Source: a virus
Direction: 5' to 3' (one strand)
Virus record (IMG/VR): IMGVR_UViG_3300032288_002660
Coordinates: 1-42,789 of that record
Length of the DNA: 42,789 nucleotides
In this document: positions 13,709 to 21,495 of the stretch, piece after piece
How positions within the stretch are numbered: the first letter of the stretch is position 1
How the letters are laid out: each line of letters begins with the position of its first letter
Program-made: the position numbers and the translations under genes
Notes under the pieces: generated by a model
Databases searched by the model: none
What the model was told of the DNA's origin: nothing
What the model saw: the letters and a program-made list of their open reading frames with translations, nothing else

Positions 13709-14807
13709 AATTTTCTTCCTTTGCTGATAAACTTTGATACAGGTCTGGAATAACTCGGGCAAGATCTGTTTTCATAGCAGCATCTTGATCTTGTAAAAAT
13801 TTTAATAATTTACTAGGATCCCTAGGAGATTCGCTATTCAATGCATTTTCAAGATCTGTATCTAATAATTGTTTAGCCCTTAATTGCATAACATAATTCT
13901 CCGGCAGACTGTGTATAGACAGCTCTGTGGGATATTTAAGTAGATCATAGTAGAAATCGATGCCGTTGTCTTTGGCCCACTGTTTAATCATTACGAACTG
14001 ATGTAAATTCAAAGCCTGCAATGTATGTGAAACTGTAAGATGTATATTGCTATGAGATTTTGCCAATTCTAACCATTTTTCAACTACCTTACTTACTTTG
14101 TTCCAGGGTTGACCAGTGCGTATATAATCGCATAAGTCGTCAAATCCATCGATGCTCAATGATACTACTAGCATATTAAATTTCACTAGATCGGAAATTA
14201 TCTCTTTTGGAAATACTGTGCAATTTGTACTAGTAGACAAATTTACATTTTCTATAGAAGTTTTCTTTTTTATTTCGTTGATCATTTCACTTAGATGATT
14301 TCCAATAAAAGGTTCACCGCCTTGGAGCTTAATGAATTTTATATTTGAAAAATCAATAGTTGCTAACACTTCGAGTATGGTACGATTTGCATGATTGACT
14401 GGCTGATAATAATGATACTTTGTTAATGAGATATTCTTTTCTATTAATCGTTCCCAGCGGCTGCTGGCCTGTGGTCCACACATCTTGCAGGTTAAATTAC
14501 ATTCATTATCGAAACTGATGTCAATGTATTCTAACTTATCAGGATCTCCGCTGAGATCCCTATTCATATTCATCCTAGGACTTAGCTTCCCAGCTTCTTC
14601 ATCTATTCTACATCCGCTGCAATTAGGATGCCAACCAGTCTCCATTTGTTGTTGGACATCTCTGTAAAAGTCACTGTTTTTGTATTCATTCCATTCGAGA
14701 TGTCCAACGTTGACAACTTCCTGTGTTCTTTGGAAGGAACAACAGGGTCGAAATCGACTATCAGTATCTAGGCAAAGGTGATTATGCAGGGCATTACATT
14801 GAGGCAT
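13698..14807 (-). CDS. Radical SAM protein with N-terminal twitch domain
   Basis: 369 aa. The cluster motif CNLTCKMC (CxxxCxxC, near residue 103) binds the 4Fe-4S cluster that cleaves S-adenosylmethionine. KLQGGEPF near residue 162 is the GGE motif. Before it, residues 1-70 hold HLCLDTDSRFRPCCSF and CSGC, Cys that probably bind an auxiliary cluster, as in the twitch-type radical SAM proteins common in marine T4-like phages. The substrate is unknown. It is followed by a small strand-rich protein and preceded by a 2OG-Fe(II) oxygenase, which suggests a peptide- or protein-modifying cassette. Confidence 0.9.
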   Translation of the reverse strand: MPQCNALHNHLCLDTDSRFRPCCSFQRTQEVVNVGHLEWNEYKNSDFYRDVQQQMETGWHPNCSGCRIDEEAGKLSPRMNMNRDLSGDPDKLEYIDISFDNECNLTCKMCGPQASSRWERLIEKNISLTKYHYYQPVNHANRTILEVLATIDFSNIKFIKLQGGEPFIGNHLSEMINEIKKKTSIENVNLSTSTNCTVFPKEIISDLVKFNMLVVSLSIDGFDDLCDYIRTGQPWNKVSKVVEKWLELAKSHSNIHLTVSHTLQALNLHQFVMIKQWAKDNGIDFYYDLLKYPTELSIHSLPENYVMQLRAKQLLDTDLENALNSESPRDPSKLLKFLQDQDAAMKTDLARVIPDLYQSLSAKEENYEM

Positions 14808-14809
14808 TA

Positions 14810-15466
14810 TTAGACTGTTAGGGTATTGATTGCACCACCCGATTTGCCTCTTGGAAATAAATTAAAAGCCAGGGTATATCTAGTTTTACCTTTGATATTT
14901 GGATCTACAGAATGAGATACCTGAGATGGAAATAACAACAGATCATTTTTTAAAGGTTGCATTCCAAAGTTTTGAATATTATAAACATTCATTTTAGATT
15001 GATCTAGGCTGTCTTCAAAATTGTGTCCTAGTTCGATTAAAGGATTAAACAGATTCATATGTGATCTGTCTTTGTGAAATATAATATCGCCAGTATCCTG
15101 TTCAATTTCGATATAGTAGACCCCACTGAGTATACTGCTACCGTGCCAATGAGGTTGACTGAAGTCTCCTTTATGGTGCCGATTAACCCAACTGTTTTCC
15201 ATTTCAAACGTCATGACTTTTTTGCAGTCAAGGTAGTCGTAGACGAAATGATTCACCTTGCTCATTATTTTTTCTTTTAATGGAGCAAGTTCAGGACAGT
15301 TGAGAATATATTTGTTTACAGAATAGTCCCCATTACCTGCAGGCATACGTTCAAACTCTATGTTTTCAATAAACTCTCGCATGTCCCTTGCTAGGCTTCC
15401 GAGATTTGTTCTGTATAACGGAGTAGCGAATAAGGGTATTACTTCAAAATTGTTTACTTGAGCCAA
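14810..15466 (-). CDS. Putative 2OG-Fe(II) oxygenase (TIGR02466-like)
   Basis: 218 aa. PHWHGSSILSGVYYI near residue 104 and LLLFPSQVSHSVDPN near residue 178, followed by TRYTLAFNLFPRG, are the conserved blocks of this phage-common family; the His residues should bind iron and the Arg 2-oxoglutarate. The N-terminal VIPLFATPLYRTNL is also typical. The substrate is unknown. The first 13 nt overlap the DUF454 gene upstream, and the radical SAM gene follows after 2 nt. Confidence 0.85.
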   Translation of the reverse strand: MAQVNNFEVIPLFATPLYRTNLGSLARDMREFIENIEFERMPAGNGDYSVNKYILNCPELAPLKEKIMSKVNHFVYDYLDCKKVMTFEMENSWVNRHHKGDFSQPHWHGSSILSGVYYIEIEQDTGDIIFHKDRSHMNLFNPLIELGHNFEDSLDQSKMNVYNIQNFGMQPLKNDLLLFPSQVSHSVDPNIKGKTRYTLAFNLFPRGKSGGAINTLTV

Positions 15467-15861
15467 CCTATTTTCTCTCCATTGTCAATGCGTCTTTGAT
15501 GTTCTTCTACACTACCAGGAAAACGCCAAGCCCATATTGCTACACAGATCATAAAGATACCTGTATAAACAACGCCACGCAATGGTACAGTAAAACTCAT
15601 TATAATTAAACTGGTGCTCATCATGGCCAACATAAAGTATTTCATCTTTGTAGGAAATACACGCTTCTGACCCCAGTTTGTTAAGAACGGCCCAAATATC
15701 TTGTGATTGTAAATCCACTTGTGCATACGTTCGCTGCCTTTGCTGAAACAGTAGGCAGCAAATACCACAAATGGTGAATATGGTATACCAGGTGTTATTA
15801 CTCCAATATAAGCCATTCCTAAACTCAAGAATCCCAGTGTGGTCCAAAATAGTTTTTTCAT
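15454..15861 (-). CDS. DUF454 (YbaN-like) inner-membrane protein
   Basis: 135 aa from the ATG at 15861, one base after the stop of the PAAR-M15 gene; an AAGGA site lies within that gene's last codons. LGMAYIGVITPGIPYSPFVVFAAYCFSKGSERM (in two parts) and NHKIFGPFLTNWGQKRVFPTKMKY follow the DUF454 pattern, with two N-terminal and two C-terminal membrane helices. The family has no established function. Confidence 0.88.
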   Translation of the reverse strand: MKKLFWTTLGFLSLGMAYIGVITPGIPYSPFVVFAAYCFSKGSERMHKWIYNHKIFGPFLTNWGQKRVFPTKMKYFMLAMMSTSLIIMSFTVPLRGVVYTGIFMICVAIWAWRFPGSVEEHQRRIDNGEKIGWLK

Positions 15862-15862
15862 A

Positions 15863-16894
15863 TTATCCTTCTGCAAGTTGAATCAAGCCGTATCCATTGG
15901 CTGCTGTTTTTGTTTCTCTTTTGTCGTTTAAGAAAGTCATAACCTTCGTTGCGTCTTTAGGAGATCTCTGAGGCACAGCGAAACTAACATGTATCCAAGG
16001 AAGTCCTGATCCTGTTGTTTTATATTCCAATAACAATTGATCAAATGGCACATTGTCTCGAATCCATATAGCTATATTATAATATTCTGACTTAGGGACC
16101 CCACGAAACTGGATATCTGCTGCTTGACCTTTACCGTGTTGAGTCTTTGAATCTTCTCTATAGGTATTAGTAATAAATGCATTGGGATATTTGGCTCTGA
16201 TTGGTTCGAGCGTATTGATAGCCAACAATTTTAGATTTTCAACAATGGTTTTTGTAGGCAGTCCTGAAGCACTAGGAGCAGATACTGGATGATCAAAAAC
16301 CACATTGGGCTTTCTGGTTAATCTTCCTAGAGTATAATTATCACTGAGTTGGAGACTATCGGGAAATTCAGTTCCCACATCTCCGGGACTGGTAGTAGCA
16401 GGTTTTTTATTAGCTTTTACACCACCAGCACTTTTACCTGTGGCTTTAACGGAGTCTTCACGCTCAACTTCGCGAGCATCGACGGTTCCTGATTTGGCTT
16501 TTGATGCGAAATATGCTGATCCGGGTCCACGGCCTGCTCGAGGACCACCACGCGAAGCTGGCTTGGTATTTGCTTCTTCTTCATCTCCTCCAACTACAGC
16601 TCGAGTGCTAGGAATGTCTTGATCGATATCATCTCCTACAAAGACATTACCGCTGCCGCCGATTCGAACACGGCCATCATTATCTGGATTGTCGGTGTAA
16701 TTAACAGGCTTATTATGAGCGAATACAACACCACTGCCGTTGGCAGTATTAGTTGTTCCTGGATTATATCTTACTAGGCTAGTATCAACACTAGTTAATA
16801 AATCATTAGCATACACTGTGGTATTGCCGTCAGTGTTTGCAACTGTTCCGCCACCATTATTTGGGTCTGTAAGGCGTTGGATTGGACGCGGCAT
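15863..16894 (-). CDS. PAAR-like spike tip fused to an M15 peptidase
   Basis: 343 aa. Residues 1-95 have a PAAR-like layout, with repeated Gly-rich turns and strands such as GSGVVFAHNKPVNYT and GSGNVFVGD, as in the proteins that cap the spike of contractile tails. Residues 100-170 are a Pro/Gly/Lys linker. Residues 180-335 form a DD-carboxypeptidase/M15 domain: TNTYREDSKTQHGKGQAADI near residue 240 (zinc His and Asp) and LPWIHVSF near residue 300 (second zinc His). This would place a peptidoglycan peptidase at the tip of the injecting spike. Followed by a DUF454 gene one base away. Confidence 0.75.
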   Translation of the reverse strand: MPRPIQRLTDPNNGGGTVANTDGNTTVYANDLLTSVDTSLVRYNPGTTNTANGSGVVFAHNKPVNYTDNPDNDGRVRIGGSGNVFVGDDIDQDIPSTRAVVGGDEEEANTKPASRGGPRAGRGPGSAYFASKAKSGTVDAREVEREDSVKATGKSAGGVKANKKPATTSPGDVGTEFPDSLQLSDNYTLGRLTRKPNVVFDHPVSAPSASGLPTKTIVENLKLLAINTLEPIRAKYPNAFITNTYREDSKTQHGKGQAADIQFRGVPKSEYYNIAIWIRDNVPFDQLLLEYKTTGSGLPWIHVSFAVPQRSPKDATKVMTFLNDKRETKTAANGYGLIQLAEG

Positions 16895-16895
16895 G

Positions 16896-17186
16896 TTATG
16901 CTAACTTGATACCTGTAGTACCTTGAATGTAGCTATCAGCAAATTGTTTTTCTGTAGCTTCGATAATAGTAACTGTGCTCTTTGAAAGTTTGACATCTTT
17001 ATCACTGCTGACTGTAAACAGATACGGAGCCATTCCTAGGCCTTGTTGATTCATAGTTAACACCATAGGTCTGTTTAGTTTATAGTATACTGGACCGTCT
17101 TCAACTAATTTGGCAACTAGTTCTTCACCTGAAGTAAGTTTAATGGTAACTACTTCACCTTCTGTAACACCTTTGTCAATTAACAT
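16896..17186 (-). CDS. Sm-like phage protein
   Basis: 96 aa. EVVTIKLTSGEELVAKLVED near the N-terminus, followed by a central PMVLTMNQQGLGMAPYLF, has the strand pattern of an Sm/LSm fold (Sm1: hydrophobic-x-L-x-x-G-x-x-hydrophobic-x-G/A-x-L). Similar small proteins occur next to structural genes in T4-like aquatic phages. Function unknown; RNA binding or a virion role are both possible. It lies between the glutaredoxin and PAAR-M15 genes with 1-nt gaps. Confidence 0.6.
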   Translation of the reverse strand: MLIDKGVTEGEVVTIKLTSGEELVAKLVEDGPVYYKLNRPMVLTMNQQGLGMAPYLFTVSSDKDVKLSKSTVTIIEATEKQFADSYIQGTTGIKLA

Positions 17187-17187
17187 A

Positions 17188-17412
17188 TTATCCTTGTAAA
17201 TGCTTTTTTAATTCTGTAAAACCGCCAATCAATTCTCCGTCTAGGAAAATCTGCGGCACTGTTCTTGCTGTTGGAACTGCTTCTAATAGATCTTCTTTAG
17301 AATAACCATCTCCAATTTTCTTTTCTTCAAACTCTATGCCTTTCTGTTTCAATAATGCTTTTGCTTGATCACAAAAAGGACAATGATACTTACTCCATAC
17401 TGTCGCTCTCAT
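17188..17412 (-). CDS. Glutaredoxin
   Basis: 74 aa, the usual short glutaredoxin/NrdH size. Active site YHCPFCDQAKALL near residue 9 (CPFC), cis-Pro in ARTVPQIFLDG near residue 52, and GGFTEL glutathione- or partner-binding loop near residue 63. It most likely supplies electrons to the ribonucleotide reductase encoded next to it. Confidence 0.93.
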   Translation of the reverse strand: MRATVWSKYHCPFCDQAKALLKQKGIEFEEKKIGDGYSKEDLLEAVPTARTVPQIFLDGELIGGFTELKKHLQG

Positions 17413-17426
17413 ACTTCGTCCTTTAC

Positions 17427-17594
17427 TTAATTTGAATATATAACACTACCACTTTTATCTACAACGCGAACTACCAACATGCCTTTGTTTTTGTAACTCA
17501 TAGCGGCAGACATTGCTGCCTGTTCACTACCGTAATGTCCAATAGTTGTCCAAGATTCAAATGGGTTATGTCGTTTGAATTGTGCTTTGTACAT
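17427..17594 (-). CDS. Small conserved-looking protein between nrdB and glutaredoxin
   Basis: 55 aa, beginning MYKAQFKRHNPFESWTTIGH and ending VVRVVDKSGSVIYSN. It fills the gap between nrdB (6 nt) and the glutaredoxin gene (14 nt). The frame shows a beta-hairpin start, a helix (EQAAMSAAMSYKNKG) and a last strand pair. I have seen similar short proteins beside reductase genes in aquatic T4-like phages but know no function. Confidence 0.75.
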   Translation of the reverse strand: MYKAQFKRHNPFESWTTIGHYGSEQAAMSAAMSYKNKGMLVVRVVDKSGSVIYSN

Positions 17595-17600
17595 AATATA

Positions 17601-18701
17601 TTATATAGCAGGAAGAGATTCGTAGTCAAGATTTTCACTCATCACACCAATAACATAATTGGTTGATTCTGATTCCTGCAACGCTGTTTGTTTTTTGCTG
17701 GTGTCGCTGTGCTTGTTAAACCACGGAATTGGCGTAGATTTTGGTGCTGGAGTTTGATATTTAATACCGATTTCTTTTAAGGCGGCTGCTGCTGTGTAAT
17801 CTACGAACTCTTTTAGAATATTAGCATTTAGTCCAATAACTGGTCCTTTATTAAACAAGTAGTCAGCCCATTGTTTTTCTTCTCGAATAACATCTAGATA
17901 TAATTTATATACTTCTTGTTCACACTCTGCTTTGACTTCGGCAAAGCGAGAATCTTCTTTAATCACTTGATTAATTAAGTAAGCAGTCCAACCTTTGTGT
18001 AGCAGTTCATCTTGCAAGATCAGACTGATAATGTTACCATTGCCAATAAAGATTTTATTTTCTACCATTGCTAAACTTGTAGCAAATGAAACCATAAAGC
18101 GGAAAGCTTCTAGAGCATATGATGCATGTAATGCCATCCAAATTGCTTTGATATGCGTTTTTTCATTGATCTTTTCACCTGCCTCTTTACGACAATTGAT
18201 TTGATGTAATGATTCATAATAATCACCAACACTGCTAGCCATTTCTACAATTTCTTTAGTATCATGGATAGTGTTGAACACTTCCTTAGGCACGTTATAG
18301 ATATTACGAATGATGTGGCTATATGAACGACTGTGAATATTAGTTTCAAAGAAGGTCCAATTGTAGACTAATGCTTCTAATTCTGGAAGGCTCACGACCG
18401 GAGTAAAGATTTGACTTGGGCCGCGACCTTGCAAACTGTCAAGAGCAGTTTGCCTAAGCAGGTTGCTAGTGAAGATATGTTTAACTGCATCCGATGCATC
18501 CTTAAAATCGTTAGCATCTTTACTGAGACTGATTTCTTCCGGTACCCAAAAGAAGCCACGTGCTGTTGTTTCAAAGTCTGCTATTTTTTTATACTTGACT
18601 TCTTCAAAACGTTGGATAGTTACAGGTCCTGCTGGATCTAGAAACATCTTACGGTTAAGATAGTCTGTCTTTGTGTTTAAATTGTATTGTTCTTTGCTCA
18701 T
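17601..18701 (-). CDS. nrdB: Ribonucleotide reductase class Ia, beta subunit
   Basis: 366 aa (E. coli NrdB 376). It carries the diiron-tyrosyl radical that starts catalysis in NrdA. Visible: iron ligands in LPELEALVYNWTFFETNIHSRSYSHI (two parts; radical Tyr in RSYSHI near residue 127), and a second ligand set around ILQDELLHKGWT near residue 230. The C-terminal ENLDYESLPAI resembles the tail that docks on NrdA. The ATG overlaps the nrdA stop by one base. Confidence 0.95.
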   Translation of the reverse strand: MSKEQYNLNTKTDYLNRKMFLDPAGPVTIQRFEEVKYKKIADFETTARGFFWVPEEISLSKDANDFKDASDAVKHIFTSNLLRQTALDSLQGRGPSQIFTPVVSLPELEALVYNWTFFETNIHSRSYSHIIRNIYNVPKEVFNTIHDTKEIVEMASSVGDYYESLHQINCRKEAGEKINEKTHIKAIWMALHASYALEAFRFMVSFATSLAMVENKIFIGNGNIISLILQDELLHKGWTAYLINQVIKEDSRFAEVKAECEQEVYKLYLDVIREEKQWADYLFNKGPVIGLNANILKEFVDYTAAAALKEIGIKYQTPAPKSTPIPWFNKHSDTSKKQTALQESESTNYVIGVMSENLDYESLPAI

Positions 18702-21034
18702 TATAGTTTACATGCCTCACAGTCTTCGTCTTCAATTAATTCTCTTTCATTATGAAATCCATTGTAATGAACTTCAGGTGTTCTTTCTGCTTCCTGCTTA
18801 CTGCCTGCTTTATTAATTAGGCTGTAGTAGAATGTCTTTAGCCCCCAAACATGTGCCTGCATTAAATTCCTAGCAATCAGTGTAGTTGGTACTTTACGAT
18901 CCGCAAAGTGTGCTGGATTATAGAATGTGTTTGTCGAAATACTTTGATCAACATAAGCTGCTAATACTGCGGCAGTTTTTAAATACCCATCGCAATCTTT
19001 CTGTTCCCACATCATTTGATACTTGTTCTTAAGTTTGTGATACTCAGGGACAACTTGTACAAATGATCCTGCCTTTGATTCTTTAACACTAATTAAACTC
19101 ATAGGCATTTCGATACCATTAGTGCTGTTAATAACAACACTACTAGATTCTACAGGAGCAATGGCCATTAGTGTTGCATTTCTAACGCCATACTTCTTCA
19201 TATCTTCACGCAGCCCTTCCCAATCCAATTCAGGTTTGAAATCTGCGAGTTCATTAACACCCTTGGCACGTCGTTCCCAAGGAAACTCTCCCTTGCCGTA
19301 TCGTGTATGTGTGCTATGCAGACAAGGTCCACGCTCTCGGGCAAGTTCGACTGTGGCTTCTGTTAGATAAAATGCCTGATGCTCCATCCAGCTCTTGACA
19401 TCTTGTAGTGCGTCTTTGTCGCCGTACTTGAGTCCGCGCTTGGCGTGCCAGTAGGCTAAGTTAGTTACACCGATACCTAATGGTTGTATCTCATCGTTAC
19501 TTAACTTGCTTTGTATCGATAAGAAGTCTTGGTAGTCAAGGATGTTACACAGGCTACGCTGTAGAATCCTACAGGCTCTACGCATATCCTCTGGATTACG
19601 GAACGATCCCCAGTTGATAGATCCCAGTGTACATAACGCTATGCGTCCAGCATCGTCGTCTAATCTCTTAAATGGACGTGTTGGTAATAGGATCTCACAG
19701 CACAAGTTACTTTGATAAATCGTATGGTATTCAGGATCAAAAGGTCCTTGGTTCATTACATTATCAATGAATACGAGATATATTCGACCCGTGTCTGTGC
19801 GTTCTTTTAGTATACCACCCTTGAAAACTTCTTCAGCACTAAGAACTTTCTTTCTTAGGTCTTTACGCTTTTCATATTTTACATATAATTCTTCAAATAG
19901 GTTTGTATCTTTATAAAATGCTTCGTATAAATCGGGTACTTCGTTAGGATCAAAGAATGTTATTTGTTCTTTGTTTTTAAATCGTCTCCAGAAGAAAGCA
20001 CTAAGCACAACCCCATAATCCATATGACGGACTCGGGTTTCTTCTGTTCCTTGGTTGTTCTTAAGCACGATAAGATCATCAAACTGATGATGCCAAATAG
20101 GATAGAATACAGTAGCACTAGCATTACGGATACCTCCTTGTGAACATGAACGTAGGTCACCGAACCATTTCTTAAGGAATGGGATCATGCCAGTGTGCAT
20201 GATTTCACCACCTCTAATGGGACTGCCTAATGGACGCAGACGTCCAATCTCCAAACCAATGCCAGCACGTTTGCTGGCATATTTGGCCATCATCTCTCCA
20301 GAAGCAAATATGCTATCCAGATCGTCGTCACTGCGGATAAGCACACAACTAGAAAACTGCTTAGTTGGAGTGCCAAGACCAGCCAGCACAGGTGTAGCAA
20401 GAGTAAACAGACCATCGGATGCTGCTGCATAGTATTCTTTAATGTAACGCATCCTTGAACTATTCGGTTCTTCTTTATGGAAGACAGTCGCTGCTGCCAC
20501 CATATATCTAACTTGTGGAGTTTCATAAATTTCCTTTGTCGCACGATTGCGTACCAAATATTTTTCAATCAACTGTTCAATGGCCGCATATGAATAATCC
20601 TCATCTTTGGAATGATCAATGACGTCATTCATCTTATTCCAATCTTCTTCTGAGTACCATTCAAGAAGCTCTGGAGTATATAATCCAGTGGCTACATTTG
20701 TCTTGACAATCTCATATAGGTGGGGAGGTTGATAAGATCCATATACATCTTTGCGTAACATGCTTAGGCGCTGTTTGCCTGCCACATATTGATAGTTGGT
20801 ATGACCTACGTCTGGATTGTGTTCTACATCGATGAGATCAACAATGGCACGTAGAGTAATGCCGTCAATTTCTTCTGTAGTAATTCCATCATAAAAATGT
20901 AGTTGCGCTTTAATCTCAATCATCGACTGACTGACGTCAGCTATTCCCTTGCATACCTTTGCTACCTGAGCTTGCCATTTCTCAATCATTAGCGGTTCTT
21001 TAGAACCATTTCTCTTAATTACTGTAATTGTCAT
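18701..21034 (-). CDS. nrdA: Ribonucleotide reductase class Ia, alpha subunit
   Basis: 777 aa. It reduces ribonucleoside diphosphates to deoxyribonucleotides. An ATP-cone is present at the N-terminus (VIKRNGSKEPLMIEKWQAQV). Active-site Cys lie in FSSCVLIRSDDDLDSI near residue 230, NLCCEILLPT near residue 445 and IALCTLGSINWG near residue 468. The C-terminal CEACKL is the CxxC pair that is re-reduced by glutaredoxin. The gene has a T4-late-like element 33 nt upstream and begins the unit nrdA-nrdB-small protein-glutaredoxin. Confidence 0.97.
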   Translation of the reverse strand: MTITVIKRNGSKEPLMIEKWQAQVAKVCKGIADVSQSMIEIKAQLHFYDGITTEEIDGITLRAIVDLIDVEHNPDVGHTNYQYVAGKQRLSMLRKDVYGSYQPPHLYEIVKTNVATGLYTPELLEWYSEEDWNKMNDVIDHSKDEDYSYAAIEQLIEKYLVRNRATKEIYETPQVRYMVAAATVFHKEEPNSSRMRYIKEYYAAASDGLFTLATPVLAGLGTPTKQFSSCVLIRSDDDLDSIFASGEMMAKYASKRAGIGLEIGRLRPLGSPIRGGEIMHTGMIPFLKKWFGDLRSCSQGGIRNASATVFYPIWHHQFDDLIVLKNNQGTEETRVRHMDYGVVLSAFFWRRFKNKEQITFFDPNEVPDLYEAFYKDTNLFEELYVKYEKRKDLRKKVLSAEEVFKGGILKERTDTGRIYLVFIDNVMNQGPFDPEYHTIYQSNLCCEILLPTRPFKRLDDDAGRIALCTLGSINWGSFRNPEDMRRACRILQRSLCNILDYQDFLSIQSKLSNDEIQPLGIGVTNLAYWHAKRGLKYGDKDALQDVKSWMEHQAFYLTEATVELARERGPCLHSTHTRYGKGEFPWERRAKGVNELADFKPELDWEGLREDMKKYGVRNATLMAIAPVESSSVVINSTNGIEMPMSLISVKESKAGSFVQVVPEYHKLKNKYQMMWEQKDCDGYLKTAAVLAAYVDQSISTNTFYNPAHFADRKVPTTLIARNLMQAHVWGLKTFYYSLINKAGSKQEAERTPEVHYNGFHNERELIEDEDCEACKL

Positions 21035-21066
21035 CTACGCCTCTACTTTTGTTCTATATGGAATGA

Positions 21067-21074
21067 TATTTATA
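21067..21074 (-). promoter_or_regulatory. T4-late-like promoter element before nrdA
   Basis: TATAAATA on the minus strand, 32 nt before the nrdA start codon. The sequence is the exact T4 late -10 element, although nrd genes are usually early or middle genes. It overlaps the stop codon of the upstream gene. Confidence 0.5.
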
Positions 21075-21495
21075 AACTATTTTCTATTTTCCAAACCATG
21101 TTGGTTTGAACACCGTCTAGTTTATTAAAATCAACTACGTTCTTATATTCCAGATTTAACACCTTGGAACCGTCTACAACCAGGAAATACCTAGGAGACT
21201 TTTCTTTTGGAATTATAGACGTATGTATCTCGCATTTGGTTTTCATAAACCGCTGTGTTAATTTAATAGTATACAGCATTCCAAGAGCGATTGCAAGATC
21301 GTCATAGTGGTTGTCTAGCACCAAATGCCAAGGATCAGGCCATTCGGAAGGGGAATTTGGATTTAAGTATTGATTAACGAACGGAGCATGACTCCAAAAC
21401 TCTGCAACATCTTCAAAAGGACTGTTGCTGTTTTCTAGCCTATCTCTAAATTCTTTCCACTCAGTTAATCTATCTGTGCCGTGCTGATTAAACAC
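21070..21495 (-). CDS. Conserved-looking phage protein after the tailspike
   Basis: 141 aa, soluble, mixed helix and strand, Trp-rich middle (SEWPDPWHLVLDNHYDDLAIALGMLYTI). The last part (YFLVVDGSKVLNLEYKNVV) is strand-rich. Its start overlaps the tailspike gene by 8 nt, so it may be a tail accessory or fibre chaperone; this is inference from position only. Confidence 0.65.
   Translation of the reverse strand: MFNQHGTDRLTEWKEFRDRLENSNSPFEDVAEFWSHAPFVNQYLNPNSPSEWPDPWHLVLDNHYDDLAIALGMLYTIKLTQRFMKTKCEIHTSIIPKEKSPRYFLVVDGSKVLNLEYKNVVDFNKLDGVQTNMVWKIENSL

Noticed and set aside
13698-14807. Radical SAM protein as PqqE partner of the PqqA-like peptide
   Set aside because: It has an N-terminal twitch region and no C-terminal SPASM Cys set like PqqE, lies 5 kb away in another operon, and resembles radical SAM proteins common in phages without pqqA.
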